DNA of 64,000 bases from Yeosuana marina (GCF_011762485.1 NZ_JAAKGI010000037.1:9075-73074), one strand, 5' to 3'; positions 33,944 through 43,112 are shown, counted from the first letter of the stretch. The notes: generated by a model from the letters alone, not told the origin. Numbers and translations are program-made.

Positions 33944-33957
33944 TTTAATCGATGAAA
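33944..33957. promoter_or_regulatory. Candidate LacI-type operator upstream of the GEVED/LamG gene
   Basis: TTTAATCGATGAAA, near-palindromic and centred on CG as in LacI-family operators. It lies 114 bp before the start of the 1220-aa gene. The same 14-mer occurs twice, inverted, just after the LacI-type gene (39037 and 39057). Confidence 0.5.
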
Positions 33958-34071
33958 AACATCTTTTTAACCTAAAAAAGTTACGTTTTGTCGATTTTTT
34001 TATTTATGTTTGCTGTGCTATTTAAAAAATGTATCGCTTTCTCAAGTAAAGAGCGATAAAAATGTAAATTT

Positions 34072-37000
34072 ATGAAGTCTCTCTCTCCTCAAGGCCTTTT
34101 TAAGATAATACTATCGGTGAGTTTTACGCTGATAAGTTTTGTAAGTTACTCGCAATATTGCAACTCATTTGGAACTACTACATACAATGATGGCATAACC
34201 TATGTATCTTTTAATACAATAAATAATGCAGACGTAGTTAAGAATAATGGCTATGAAGATTTTACTAGCATTTCTACTGATGTTTACAAAGGCTCTACCT
34301 ATAACTTAATAATAAATGTCAATACAGATGGTAATTGGAGAAATTATGCAATAGTATGGATTGATTGGAATGGAGACGGTGATTTTGCTGATTCTGGAGA
34401 AGAATATGATATGGGATCGGTAAAGAATGTTGTTGATAATCCCACATCAAATTCACCCACGGCTATTTCAGTTCCTCTGACTGCGGTTGTTGGTCCTACA
34501 CGAATGCGTGTTTCTACTAGATATAACAATTATCCCACCTCAAGTTGTGCTACTAATTTTGATGGAGAAGTAGAAGATTATACAATTGTAATAAAAGAAG
34601 GATCACATGTATATTGTACTTCATCTGGAAATACGGATTTTAATGATGGCATTACTTATGTGTCTTTTAATTCAATAAGTAATGCAACAAGCATAATTAA
34701 GAATAATGGTTATGAGGATTTTACCAATATTTCGACCAATGTTTATAAAGGTTCAATACATGATTTATTAGTACGTGTAAATACAGATGGCAATTGGAGA
34801 AATTATGCAATAGTATGGATTGATTGGAATAGAGATGGAGATTTTACTGATTCTGGTGAGGAGTACGATATGGGTTCTGTTAGAAATGTTACTGATGGTT
34901 TAACATCAAATTCACCAACATCTATTTTAGTTCCTCTTACTGCAGTTGTCGGCACTACACGAATGCGTGTTTCTACTAAGTATAATAGTTATCCGTCTTC
35001 AAGTTGCGATACTGGTTTTGATGGTGAAGTGGAGGACTATACCATTAATATTATGGATAATTTTATAAATTTTAATGGGTCCAATGATTACATTGATTTT
35101 GCAGACAACCACGATTTAACTGGGTTATTTTCATTGGAAGCTTGGGTAAATCAAGAATCATCAGTTGCAACTGGAACAGTTATATCAAAAGGAAATATAG
35201 ATACTTCAGACAAAACGGGATATCACTTTAGCCTAAAAAATAATTATCCCAACTTAATCTGGTATGGAGGTTCTAATAATGAACTTGTAAATATAACATC
35301 ACCCTATGCCATTCCTGATAACCAATGGCACCATATGGCTGCCACGTTTGATGGTTCTACCGTAAAACTTTATGTGGATGGTATTGAGGTTAATTCTGCA
35401 CCAGCAGCATCTCCACCTACCAATACTCCAAATAGTTTTATTATTGGAGCAGATACAGCAAATTATGTAACATCACCATTAAACAATAACTTTTTTAATG
35501 GCGCTATTCAGGAAGTAAGAGTTTGGGATGTAGCTTTGAGCGAATCTCAAATAAGGGAGATGATGAATCAGCATGTAGAACAAGATGGTACTAATGTTAA
35601 AGGGTCTGAAACAAAATTGAATATTTCTAACGGATTGTTGTGGAGTCATTTATTAGGGTATTATCCGTTGGATGCTAATACAGCATCAGATAGTTCTGGT
35701 AACAATATTGATGGCATACCGCAAAATATGTCATCTTCACAAATTGTAACGGCGCCTCTTCCTTATAAAACAATTGTAGATAATACTTGGGACACAGCAG
35801 GGACTTGGTTAAATGGCAATGATATATACATACCAAATAGTATTGGTTTTGATGGAATACCTATTGATTGGAATATTGTTGAATTAAGTAACAACATTAC
35901 GTCTGACAGAAATATTACGTTGAGTGGATTAATTTCAACAGCAGCAGGAACATTAACGATGGATGGAATTACCGACATGACTACAGGTGAAGGTACTGGA
36001 CATAGTTTAACCATCACGAATTATTTGGAACTTGACGGTATAATAGATTTACAAGGAGAATCTCAACTCATACAAACAGAAGGAAGTATTTTGGATGCAG
36101 ATAGCGGTGGGTATATAGAGCGAGACCAACAAGGAACAGCCAATGGGTTTAATTACAACTATTGGTCGTCATCTGTTGGGCCAATAGGAAATAATAATAC
36201 GACAAGAGGTACTGGAACCCCAAAGACGAATGCTAGCTATACAATTTTAGGAGTGATGAAAGATGGTACAACACCATCATATCAAAATATTATATTTGAT
36301 TCTTCTGCATATGCGGCCGATTCAAGTACACCCACAAACCCAATAACAATAAGTTCCTATTGGTTGTATACGTTTTATGGATTAAGTGATGATTATAATT
36401 CTTGGACAAAAATTGATCAAAATGTTTCCTTATTGCCAGGAGAAGGATTTACCATGAAAGGATCATCTGGATCAACATCACTAGCATCCAAACAAAATTA
36501 TGTATTTAAAGGCTTGCCAAATAATGGTGATATTACACTGCCTCTTGTTAAAATATCGGGAACAGATGATGTTGATAGGCTCGTAGGGAATCCATATCCC
36601 TCTGCTATTGATATTAGTCAATTTATTTTAGATAATATAAGCACCACAGAGGGAGGAAATAATATTAATGGAACCATTTTTAATGGAGCAGTATATTTTT
36701 GGGATCATTTTGGTGAACAAAACACCCATAATTTGAAAGGTTATGTAGGAGGCTATGCTACTAGAAACATAACAGCTGGTGCTCCAGCTGTTTCAAATGA
36801 CTCCAGAATAAATAATAATGGAGCTTCTAGCACAAAGGTTCCTGGTCCATACATAGCAGTAAATCAAGGGTTCTTTGTGTCGCTTACACCTGATTTGCCT
36901 ATTACTGTTGATGGTGGTGATATTGTGTTTAATAATGGACAACGTGTTTTTGTTACAGAAGATGGGTCAACATCTTTAGTACCAGAAGATGCGAACTCAT

Positions 37001-37734
37001 TATTTTTTAAATCGTCAAATAATAAGAAAAGTGATGTAGCAAGCAAAAGCGTAACAGATAAGCATATTATAAGATTGCAATATGACTCACCTTTGGGATA
37101 TCACAGACAAATTGTTATAGGAGCAATTGATAAAGCCTCTAATAAATTTGATATGGGTTATGATGCCTACATGGCTGATGTTAATGAAGAAGATATGTAC
37201 TGGATGCTTGATGACGCCAAATTTGTAATACAAGGGGTAAATAATTTTGATGATACTCAAGAATTTCCATTAGGATTAATTGTTAAAAAAACAGGAATGG
37301 CTCGTATTAACTTGTTTGGATTAGAAAATGTAGATGGAAATAAACCTATATATATTAAAGACACTAGTTTAGATAAAACCTACCAAATTAATGAGACTCC
37401 TTTTGAAATATATTTGGAAGCTGGAACTTATAATGACAGGTTTAAACTTGTGTTTCAACCTATTCAAAGTAAAACTTTAAGTGTCAATGAATCAGATTTA
37501 GATCGAGATGTTTCTATGTATTATAGCTCAGAATCATCCAATTTAAACATCAACTTAAAGGTAGATATGAGTGTGTCTAAAGGGATGATATTTAATTTAT
37601 TAGGTCAAAAAATAACAGACATCAAAGGGTTTTTAAAGAGTGTTTCTGTGCCACTAAAGGTTAGTACAGGAACCTATATTGTTCAATTACAAACTGATAA
37701 AGGAACCATAAGTAAAAAGATTATTATTAATTAA
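34072..37734 (+). CDS. Giant secreted GEVED/LamG protein with type IX sorting domain
   Basis: 1220-aa cell-surface or secreted protein. A signal peptide (about residues 1-27, ending SYSQ) is followed by two tandem GEVED domains (about 28-175 and 182-330), each containing WRNYAIVWIDWN and ending FDGEVEDYTI. A LamG/concanavalin-like domain spans about 335-490 (FNGSNDYIDFADNHDLTG, VRVWDVALSESQI). A long beta-rich region follows with NPYPSAIDIS. The C-terminus (VSVPLKVSTGTYIVQLQTDKGTISKKIIIN) is a T9SS type A sorting domain. Likely roles are polysaccharide binding or adhesion. A 7-bp stem (34032-34058) sits in the leader just before the ATG. The two GEVED copies are similar also at DNA level, indicating recent duplication. 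Confidence 0.9.
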   Translation: MKSLSPQGLFKIILSVSFTLISFVSYSQYCNSFGTTTYNDGITYVSFNTINNADVVKNNGYEDFTSISTDVYKGSTYNLIINVNTDGNWRNYAIVWIDWNGDGDFADSGEEYDMGSVKNVVDNPTSNSPTAISVPLTAVVGPTRMRVSTRYNNYPTSSCATNFDGEVEDYTIVIKEGSHVYCTSSGNTDFNDGITYVSFNSISNATSIIKNNGYEDFTNISTNVYKGSIHDLLVRVNTDGNWRNYAIVWIDWNRDGDFTDSGEEYDMGSVRNVTDGLTSNSPTSILVPLTAVVGTTRMRVSTKYNSYPSSSCDTGFDGEVEDYTINIMDNFINFNGSNDYIDFADNHDLTGLFSLEAWVNQESSVATGTVISKGNIDTSDKTGYHFSLKNNYPNLIWYGGSNNELVNITSPYAIPDNQWHHMAATFDGSTVKLYVDGIEVNSAPAASPPTNTPNSFIIGADTANYVTSPLNNNFFNGAIQEVRVWDVALSESQIREMMNQHVEQDGTNVKGSETKLNISNGLLWSHLLGYYPLDANTASDSSGNNIDGIPQNMSSSQIVTAPLPYKTIVDNTWDTAGTWLNGNDIYIPNSIGFDGIPIDWNIVELSNNITSDRNITLSGLISTAAGTLTMDGITDMTTGEGTGHSLTITNYLELDGIIDLQGESQLIQTEGSILDADSGGYIERDQQGTANGFNYNYWSSSVGPIGNNNTTRGTGTPKTNASYTILGVMKDGTTPSYQNIIFDSSAYAADSSTPTNPITISSYWLYTFYGLSDDYNSWTKIDQNVSLLPGEGFTMKGSSGSTSLASKQNYVFKGLPNNGDITLPLVKISGTDDVDRLVGNPYPSAIDISQFILDNISTTEGGNNINGTIFNGAVYFWDHFGEQNTHNLKGYVGGYATRNITAGAPAVSNDSRINNNGASSTKVPGPYIAVNQGFFVSLTPDLPITVDGGDIVFNNGQRVFVTEDGSTSLVPEDANSLFFKSSNNKKSDVASKSVTDKHIIRLQYDSPLGYHRQIVIGAIDKASNKFDMGYDAYMADVNEEDMYWMLDDAKFVIQGVNNFDDTQEFPLGLIVKKTGMARINLFGLENVDGNKPIYIKDTSLDKTYQINETPFEIYLEAGTYNDRFKLVFQPIQSKTLSVNESDLDRDVSMYYSSESSNLNINLKVDMSVSKGMIFNLLGQKITDIKGFLKSVSVPLKVSTGTYIVQLQTDKGTISKKIIIN

Positions 37735-37765
37735 TCGATTTTTCAAAACAAATACCTCAAAATTC

Positions 37766-37787
37766 TTCTGTAACAATTGTTACAGAA
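37766..37787. terminator. 22-bp perfect palindrome downstream of the GEVED gene
   Basis: A perfect 11-bp inverted repeat (left arm TTCTGTAACAA) begins 32 bases after the stop codon. A clear T run is absent, so it could be a weak terminator, an mRNA-protecting hairpin or a protein-binding site. Confidence 0.4.
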
Positions 37788-37866
37788 AATATATTTTAAG
37801 CTTGTAAATTTGAGCAATTCTTTATTGTTCAAACTCTCATAAACAATAGATGGTTAATAGTATTAA

Positions 37867-37897
37867 GGCGTGTGTCATATGATATACGCCTTTTTTT
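37867..37897 (+). terminator. Strong rho-independent terminator in the GEVED-LacI interval
   Basis: A ten-pair stem (37867-37876 with 37881-37890, two G-U pairs) around ATAT, followed by TTTTTTT. It ends any transcript reading out of the GEVED gene, or a small transcript starting after the TAAATTTG at 37805-37812. Confidence 0.8.
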
Positions 37898-37979
37898 AAT
37901 AATTAAAGTTTTAGTAAACCATATAATCATCTGATTTTAAATTGATTATAATATTTAAAAAGTAATACATTTAAACCTG

Positions 37980-38003
37980 TAATTTTGTAAATTGCAATTG
38001 CAA
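37980..38003 (+). promoter_or_regulatory. Promoter with overlapping palindrome before the LacI-type gene
   Basis: TAATTTTG (37980-37987) fits the Bacteroidetes -7 element TAnnTTTG. The 12-bp palindrome TTGCAATTGCAA (37992-38003) falls where transcription should start, 18 bases before the ATG. It is a plausible autoregulatory operator. No convincing -33 element is seen. Confidence 0.5.
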
Positions 38004-38021
38004 ATAATAATATTTTTAAGA

Positions 38022-39029
38022 ATGGTCACTTTAAAGCAACTGGCAAAGGAGTTAAATGTTTCAATTTCTACTGTTTCAAAAGCACTTAATAATAGCGAAG
38101 AAATAGGTGAGGAAACTATTAGACGAGTGAAAGAATTGGCCGAATTATATAATTATAAGCCAAATAAAGTTGCTTTAAGTTTAAAGCAGAATAAAACCAA
38201 AACTATTGGAGTTATCATTCCAGATATTCTCAATTATTTTTTAGCAAAAGTATTATTTGGAATTGAACGAGAAGCGACCCAGCATGGCTATAATATTATA
38301 ACATGTATTTCTAATGAGTCTTTAGAAAAAGAGATTAGCAGTCTGCAATTATTAGCTAATGGAAGTGTTGATGGGTTTATTTTGGCTGTTTCAAAAGAAA
38401 CCCAGGTTAAGAATGAAATTAATCATTTTATAAAAACAATTAGTCAGGGACTTCCCATTGTTATGTTTGATAGAGTTGCTAATGATGTTATGTGTGATAA
38501 AGTTATTGTTGATGATTTTGATGCTACATATAGAGCTACGAAAAGTTTAATGCTTGAAAACCGAAGAAACATAGTCTTTATTAGTAATATAGATGACTTA
38601 AGCGTTGGGAAACTCAGAGAAAAGGGCTACTTAAAAGCACTTTCGGAAGGAGAAAATCTTAATCCTTTAATATTAAAAATTGATAAATTTAAAGATTCTT
38701 CTCAACAAATAATGGAACTTTTTAAGTTAAATAGAACTATTGACGCTGTTATTTCTGCGGATAGTACTTCAGGTATAATAGCGATAAATACAGCTATAAA
38801 TTTAGGTTTTAAAGTGCCTGAAGATGTTTCTGTGATAGGTTATTCTAGTCAAGTAACATCTAATTTTTCTATTCCTAGACTAACAATTATACGTCAACAT
38901 GCTAAAGAAATTGGTGCTAATGCGGCTGAATTACTTATTAAACGTCTTGAAAATAAGTCAATGGAATCTGAGGATTTTTCTACAAGAATAATAAAAACAA
39001 GTTTAGTTAAAAGCGGATCTACTATGTAG
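38022..39029 (+). CDS. LacI-family transcriptional regulator
   Basis: 335 aa from the ATG at 38022. An upstream in-frame TTG start at 37992 would add ten residues and is rejected because MVTLKQLAKELNVSISTVSKALNNS is the canonical start. The LacI HTH occupies residues 1-25 with the hinge (YNYKPNKVALSLKQ) near 45-58. The periplasmic-binding-like sensor domain contains IGVIIPDILNYFLAKVLFGIE and DAVISADSTSGIIAIN, with the ending SLVKSGST. The ligand is probably a sugar but cannot be named. CG-centred candidate operators lie behind this gene and upstream of the GEVED gene. Confidence 0.92.
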   Translation: MVTLKQLAKELNVSISTVSKALNNSEEIGEETIRRVKELAELYNYKPNKVALSLKQNKTKTIGVIIPDILNYFLAKVLFGIEREATQHGYNIITCISNESLEKEISSLQLLANGSVDGFILAVSKETQVKNEINHFIKTISQGLPIVMFDRVANDVMCDKVIVDDFDATYRATKSLMLENRRNIVFISNIDDLSVGKLREKGYLKALSEGENLNPLILKIDKFKDSSQQIMELFKLNRTIDAVISADSTSGIIAINTAINLGFKVPEDVSVIGYSSQVTSNFSIPRLTIIRQHAKEIGANAAELLIKRLENKSMESEDFSTRIIKTSLVKSGSTM

Positions 39030-39036
39030 TTTACCT

Positions 39037-39070
39037 TTTAATCGATGAAATATGCGTTTCATCGATTAAA
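39037..39070. promoter_or_regulatory. 14-bp perfect inverted repeat with a CG-centred motif after the LacI gene
   Basis: TTTAATCGATGAAA and its exact reverse complement face each other across TATGCG (39037-39050 and 39057-39070). It could act as a terminator hairpin, but there is no T run. Each arm is also identical to the motif upstream of the giant surface protein gene, so a pair of LacI-type operators is equally possible. Confidence 0.55.
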
Positions 39071-39347
39071 TTGACTATTTGTGAATCAATTACAGTACAT
39101 TAGTAGCCCTTAATGAGCGCACCAAAGATATTCCCTAAGTTTGTTAAGATAGATTAATCCATTTATTGACAGCAATGTCAAATCCCTCAAAATAACATAT
39201 TTATAAAGTTTAATGTACATGTTGTGCATTCAATTTTAAATTAATTATCCATTTTTTCCCTCAACTAAGATTTTAGATTTAAAGTCTTGGTTTCATTTAA
39301 ATTATTTAAAAAAGAGAAAAACTGTATAACCTTAAAATTGAATACAT

Positions 39348-39500
39348 ATGAAAGCCCTAAAAATTACCTTAATCTTAGCTGTTATTTTTTTAACCTTCAC
39401 GTCTTGTACAAAACAAGATTTAAACGAAGATGACTTATTAATAACACCAACTGCAGCTGCTCAAACACAATTTACTGGCGGTGGTGCTGATGATGTTTAA
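39348..39500 (+). CDS. Small 50-aa lipoprotein
   Basis: Fifty codons: MKALKITLILAVIFLTFTSC is a complete lipoprotein signal with Cys at residue 20. A short polar tail follows (TKQDLNEDDLLITPTAAAQT, ending GGGADDV). It is flanked by AT-rich DNA and followed by a strong terminator, so it is its own transcription unit. Such tiny lipoproteins are common in flavobacteria and have unknown function. It lies just upstream of a TPR-kinase operon. The interval 39071-39347 shows no other gene. Confidence 0.7.
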   Translation: MKALKITLILAVIFLTFTSCTKQDLNEDDLLITPTAAAQTQFTGGGADDV

Positions 39501-39532
39501 AAAACAGTCAAAGAAAATATATTAAATTAAAG

Positions 39533-39561
39533 GCTCATTACATATGTAATGAGCTTTTTTT
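39533..39561 (+). terminator. Rho-independent terminator after the small lipoprotein gene
   Basis: A perfect 22-bp palindrome with left arm GCTCATTACAT (39533-39554) followed by TTTTTTT, 33 bases after the stop codon. Confidence 0.85.
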
Positions 39562-39621
39562 ATTCATGAAAATTGAAAAATTATAAATACATTTGAGGAA
39601 ATACTATGTAAACCCTCAAAA

Positions 39622-41655
39622 TTGAAATGTTACGTTATATATATTTTTTTTATTATAAGTTTGAGTTTTTCCTATTCGCAAACGAGTAACAATTCATCCA
39701 TCAAAGATTCTATTGAAGCGTTTATTTATAAGTCAAAGCAAAGTGATTTATTTTCTAATAATGAACGTTTAGACTTTGCTTTAAAAGCAAAACAGTTAGC
39801 TAAGGATTCAGATTTTTTATCGGCTGAAGTCCAATCCAATTTATCGGTATCTAATATATATTGGGAAATGGGATTGGAAAAGGATTTTAAAAAAATTAAT
39901 AGAGAAAATTTAGATCTTTCCAATAAGATTAATGACACATTATCACTGGCCAATACCCACTATAATTTAGGAGAGTTTTTCAGGTTAAAAGTACGATTAA
40001 GTGACAGTGCCTATTACCATTATCATAATGCAGAAAAACTGTTTAAAAAATTAGATGATAATTTTAATACAGCTCAAACCTTATTACGAATAGCTGTTAT
40101 TCAAAAAAATGAAAAGGATTTTATAGGAAGTGAAGTAACATCTGTCGAGGCTATTTCTCAATTAGATTTATTAAAGGATACCGATAAAATAAATGAAGTA
40201 AAATCCTATATCTACAATAATTTAGGTTTGGTATTTGGACAAATGGAACAGTTTGATGAGTCCATAATATATTATAAAAAAGCGTTAGAGTTAAAAAAGA
40301 ATTTAGCAGGTAATAATACGTTAACTATTTATAGGACAATTAATAATTTAGCACTCTCTTATAACAATTCTGAAAATTTCGAATTAGCTATCAAGAATTA
40401 TAAATTAATTCTTGATGACAAAGAGACAATGTCTAAAAATCCAAATTTCTACGCATTAGTTCTCGACAATTATGCTAATTCATTGTATTTATCAAAGAAA
40501 AATGATAAACGTCTCCCGCATTTATATTTAAAAGCTTTAAATATATGTGATAGTTTGGGAGATAGTGCCTCAAATTATAATTCTATAATTATCAATCAGC
40601 ATCTTGCTCAGTATTATAATGATAAGAATAAAAAAGATTCTGCAAGATATTATGCTTATAGAGCAAAAGACATTTCAGAAAACTATCATAATGATGATTT
40701 ATTAAAATCGTTGTTGTTACTTTCTAAAATTGAAGATGATAGCATTGCTGTAAATTATTACGATGAATATATTCAACTTAACGATAGTTTAGTGAAAAAT
40801 GAACGAAACATACGTAATAAATTTGCTAGAATACGTTTTGAAACCAAAGAGATTGAAAAGAAAAACCTTCAGATTACTAGAGAGAAAATGTGGCTGATCA
40901 TTATTTCAATTATTTTAATGATTACCGCTTTGTTAATCTATATTATTATCTCTCAACGTTCAAAAAATAGCGAATTAAGATTTGTCCAAAAACAACAAGA
41001 AACCAACGAAGAAATTTATAACTTAATGCTATCTCAGCAAGAAAAGATAGATCAGGCAAGAACACTTGAAAAAAAGCATATTTCACAAGAGTTACACGAC
41101 GGTGTTTTAGGTAGACTATTTGGAACAAGGCTAAGCTTAGATAGTTTAAATATGGCTACAACCATAGAGGCTATACAAACAAGAAGTCGCTATATACAAG
41201 ATCTTAAAAATATTGAAGAAGATATTAGAAAGGTTTCACATGAATTAAATACAGATTTTATCTCAGGTTCTGGCTTTTTAGATATAATAAAAACACTTTT
41301 GGAAACTCAAACTCAAGCTTATGAATTAGATTATACACTTGATTATAATGATTCTATTAATTGGGATGATCTGTCAAATAAAAATAAAATTCATATCTAT
41401 AGAATCATACAGGAATCTATTCATAATATTTATAAACACGCCAATGCAACATTGTTAAAAATTGGTTTTGAACTTAAAAAAAATGTAATTTGCCTTACCA
41501 TTTCAGATAATGGTTCTGGATTTGATGTAAATAAAGCTAAGACAGGAATAGGTTTAAAAAATATTAATGCCAGAGTTAAAGAAGTTAATGGTGAGATTAT
41601 CATAACTTCTGAAAAAGATATAGGAACAACAGTTAAAATAAATGTCCCAATTTAA
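39622..41655 (+). CDS. TPR-containing sensor histidine kinase (second system)
   Basis: 677 aa. Signal sequence at residues 1-20 (start appears to be TTG, as no in-frame ATG is near). Periplasmic TPR array about residues 60-400 (e.g. YNNLGLVFGQMEQFDESIIYYKKALELKKN). One membrane helix is near 425-446, then a coiled coil and a HisKA_3 domain with EKKHISQELHDGVLGRLFG. The ATPase domain has IYRIIQESIHNIYKHANA, ISDNGSGFDV and GIGLKNINARV. This is a NarX/DesK-type kinase. The partner gene follows after 12 bases. A TTTGAGG / CCTCAAA inverted repeat (39592-39620) immediately precedes the start. Confidence 0.9.
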   Translation: MKCYVIYIFFIISLSFSYSQTSNNSSIKDSIEAFIYKSKQSDLFSNNERLDFALKAKQLAKDSDFLSAEVQSNLSVSNIYWEMGLEKDFKKINRENLDLSNKINDTLSLANTHYNLGEFFRLKVRLSDSAYYHYHNAEKLFKKLDDNFNTAQTLLRIAVIQKNEKDFIGSEVTSVEAISQLDLLKDTDKINEVKSYIYNNLGLVFGQMEQFDESIIYYKKALELKKNLAGNNTLTIYRTINNLALSYNNSENFELAIKNYKLILDDKETMSKNPNFYALVLDNYANSLYLSKKNDKRLPHLYLKALNICDSLGDSASNYNSIIINQHLAQYYNDKNKKDSARYYAYRAKDISENYHNDDLLKSLLLLSKIEDDSIAVNYYDEYIQLNDSLVKNERNIRNKFARIRFETKEIEKKNLQITREKMWLIIISIILMITALLIYIIISQRSKNSELRFVQKQQETNEEIYNLMLSQQEKIDQARTLEKKHISQELHDGVLGRLFGTRLSLDSLNMATTIEAIQTRSRYIQDLKNIEEDIRKVSHELNTDFISGSGFLDIIKTLLETQTQAYELDYTLDYNDSINWDDLSNKNKIHIYRIIQESIHNIYKHANATLLKIGFELKKNVICLTISDNGSGFDVNKAKTGIGLKNINARVKEVNGEIIITSEKDIGTTVKINVPI

Positions 41656-41667
41656 CTATTATATACT

Positions 41668-42345
41668 ATGACAGGAACTATAAGAATATTAATGATTGAC
41701 GATCACCCTATGATTATTGAAGGGTATCAAAATACGTTATTATTCTCAAAAAAAGAAAGCCAGATTTTAGAAATTGATATTGCAAATAATTGTGATGAAG
41801 CCATTTCTTACATGGATAAGTCACTTAAAAATAACAGACCCTATAATGTGTTGTTTGTTGATATAAGTTTGCCGCCATCAAAAGATGGTTTAATGAATTC
41901 AGGAGAAGATTTAGCCATTTATGCTCGTGAAGTTTTACCAAAATCTAAGATCATCATTTTAACAATGTTTGATGAATCCTATAGAATTCATAATATCATT
42001 AAAAACATAAACCCCGAAGGGTTTCTAATTAAAAGTGATTTGACTTCGAGTGAGTTGGCTAGTGCATTTCAAGCAGTACTTCATAACCCCCCGTTTTATA
42101 GTGGAACAGTAAATAGTCATTTACGTAAAACTAATGAAAGCGATATTGTTATTGATGATAAAAATAGAAAGATATTGTATTTGTTATCACAAGGGGCAAA
42201 AAACAAAAGTTTAGCCACTCATTTAAATATTTCTGTAAGTGCTATTGAGAAGCGAAAGAAACAATTAAAGGAAATTTTTTTAATAGATGATGGGCAAGAT
42301 GAAACACTTATTAATGAAGCAAGAAAAAAAGGTTTTATACTTTAA
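41668..42345 (+). CDS. NarL/LuxR-like response regulator (second system)
   Basis: 225 aa. Receiver domain with MIDDHPMIIEGYQ at the N-terminus, phospho-Asp in NVLFVDISLPPS (about residue 67) and the LIKSD Lys near 120. The C-terminal HTH (about 165-225) reads KILYLLSQGAKNKSLATHLNISVSAIEKRKKQLKEIF, a clear LuxR-type helix pair. It is the last gene of the operon and resembles the regulator at 29199 in layout. Confidence 0.9.
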   Translation: MTGTIRILMIDDHPMIIEGYQNTLLFSKKESQILEIDIANNCDEAISYMDKSLKNNRPYNVLFVDISLPPSKDGLMNSGEDLAIYAREVLPKSKIIILTMFDESYRIHNIIKNINPEGFLIKSDLTSSELASAFQAVLHNPPFYSGTVNSHLRKTNESDIVIDDKNRKILYLLSQGAKNKSLATHLNISVSAIEKRKKQLKEIFLIDDGQDETLINEARKKGFIL

Positions 42346-42510
42346 TTGAATTTTTTGCTGCTGAAAGCCTATGGTATTACTGCGATAACGTAATTATTTT
42401 TTTAGTTACGGTTTTACCACAGCAAAAAGAAAAATAAATAATATAATTTTGTATTGTCAACATACAATTAATTAATCCCTCAATTTTTGTTGATAATAGC
42501 AATTTACATT

Positions 42511-42551
42511 AACCCTGCGGATGTGAGAGACCCGCGGGGTTCTTCTTTTTA
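42511..42551. terminator. Rho-independent terminator
   Basis: A ten-pair stem AACCCTGCGG / CCGCGGGGTT (42511-42520, 42532-42541, one G-U) followed by a T-rich tract overlapping the convergent DUF456 stop. The 165 bp before it contain only weak inverted repeats and a possible -7 element (TAATTTTG at 42444-42451). Confidence 0.8.
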
Positions 42552-43052
42552 TAGAGTGAACAATGCATTTTTATACTCCCAAAGTTTACTTATAAAGATT
42601 CCTAAATAAATTATAGACACTATAAATTTTATAAAAGTAGAGGCTAAAAACCCTAAAAATGAGCCGATAGCCGCTTTAAAAGCTACTTTAGAATCGTTTT
42701 TGTTAAACATTTCACCAATAAAGGCTCCAATAAATGGCCCTATTATAATGCCACCAGGGATAGGACTTATCAGTCCAACAACCAACCCAATCGAGGTGCC
42801 GATCATACCAGCTCTACTGCCTCCAAATTTTTTGGTACCAACAGCTGGAATAATATAGTCTAGAAGAAAGATAAGAATGGCTACTATAAAAGTTACAACA
42901 ATAAGTGAACGATTCATAGGAACAGCATCGGTAAGATAAAGTAGTAAGAGTCCAACCCAGCTAATTGGTGGTCCTGGTAATATGGGTAAAAAACTTCCTA
43001 AAACCCCAAGAATTATACAGAGGGAAGCAATAGCGATAAGAAATATATCCAT
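42549..43052 (-). CDS. DUF456-family membrane protein
   Basis: 167 aa, almost entirely membrane helices in a glycine-rich pattern (LCIILGVLGSFLPILPGPPISWVGLLLLYL; GTKKFGGSRAGMIGTSIGLVVGLI; GGIIIGPFIGAFIGEMF). These motifs are diagnostic of DUF456, whose function is unknown. It is divergent from the BlaI-type regulator and separated from it by the operator region. It stands alone. Confidence 0.88.
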   Translation of the reverse strand: MDIFLIAIASLCIILGVLGSFLPILPGPPISWVGLLLLYLTDAVPMNRSLIVVTFIVAILIFLLDYIIPAVGTKKFGGSRAGMIGTSIGLVVGLISPIPGGIIIGPFIGAFIGEMFNKNDSKVAFKAAIGSFLGFLASTFIKFIVSIIYLGIFISKLWEYKNALFTL

Positions 43053-43112
43053 AGCAGTGTATAAGATGATTATTGGTTTGTCTAAAATAATACATATTTG
43101 TTACTTTTTTAT

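Noticed and set aside
37992..38021. Upstream TTG start of the LacI gene
   Set aside because: It overlaps the promoter-proximal palindrome, and the ten extra residues precede the canonical HTH start MVTLKQLA.
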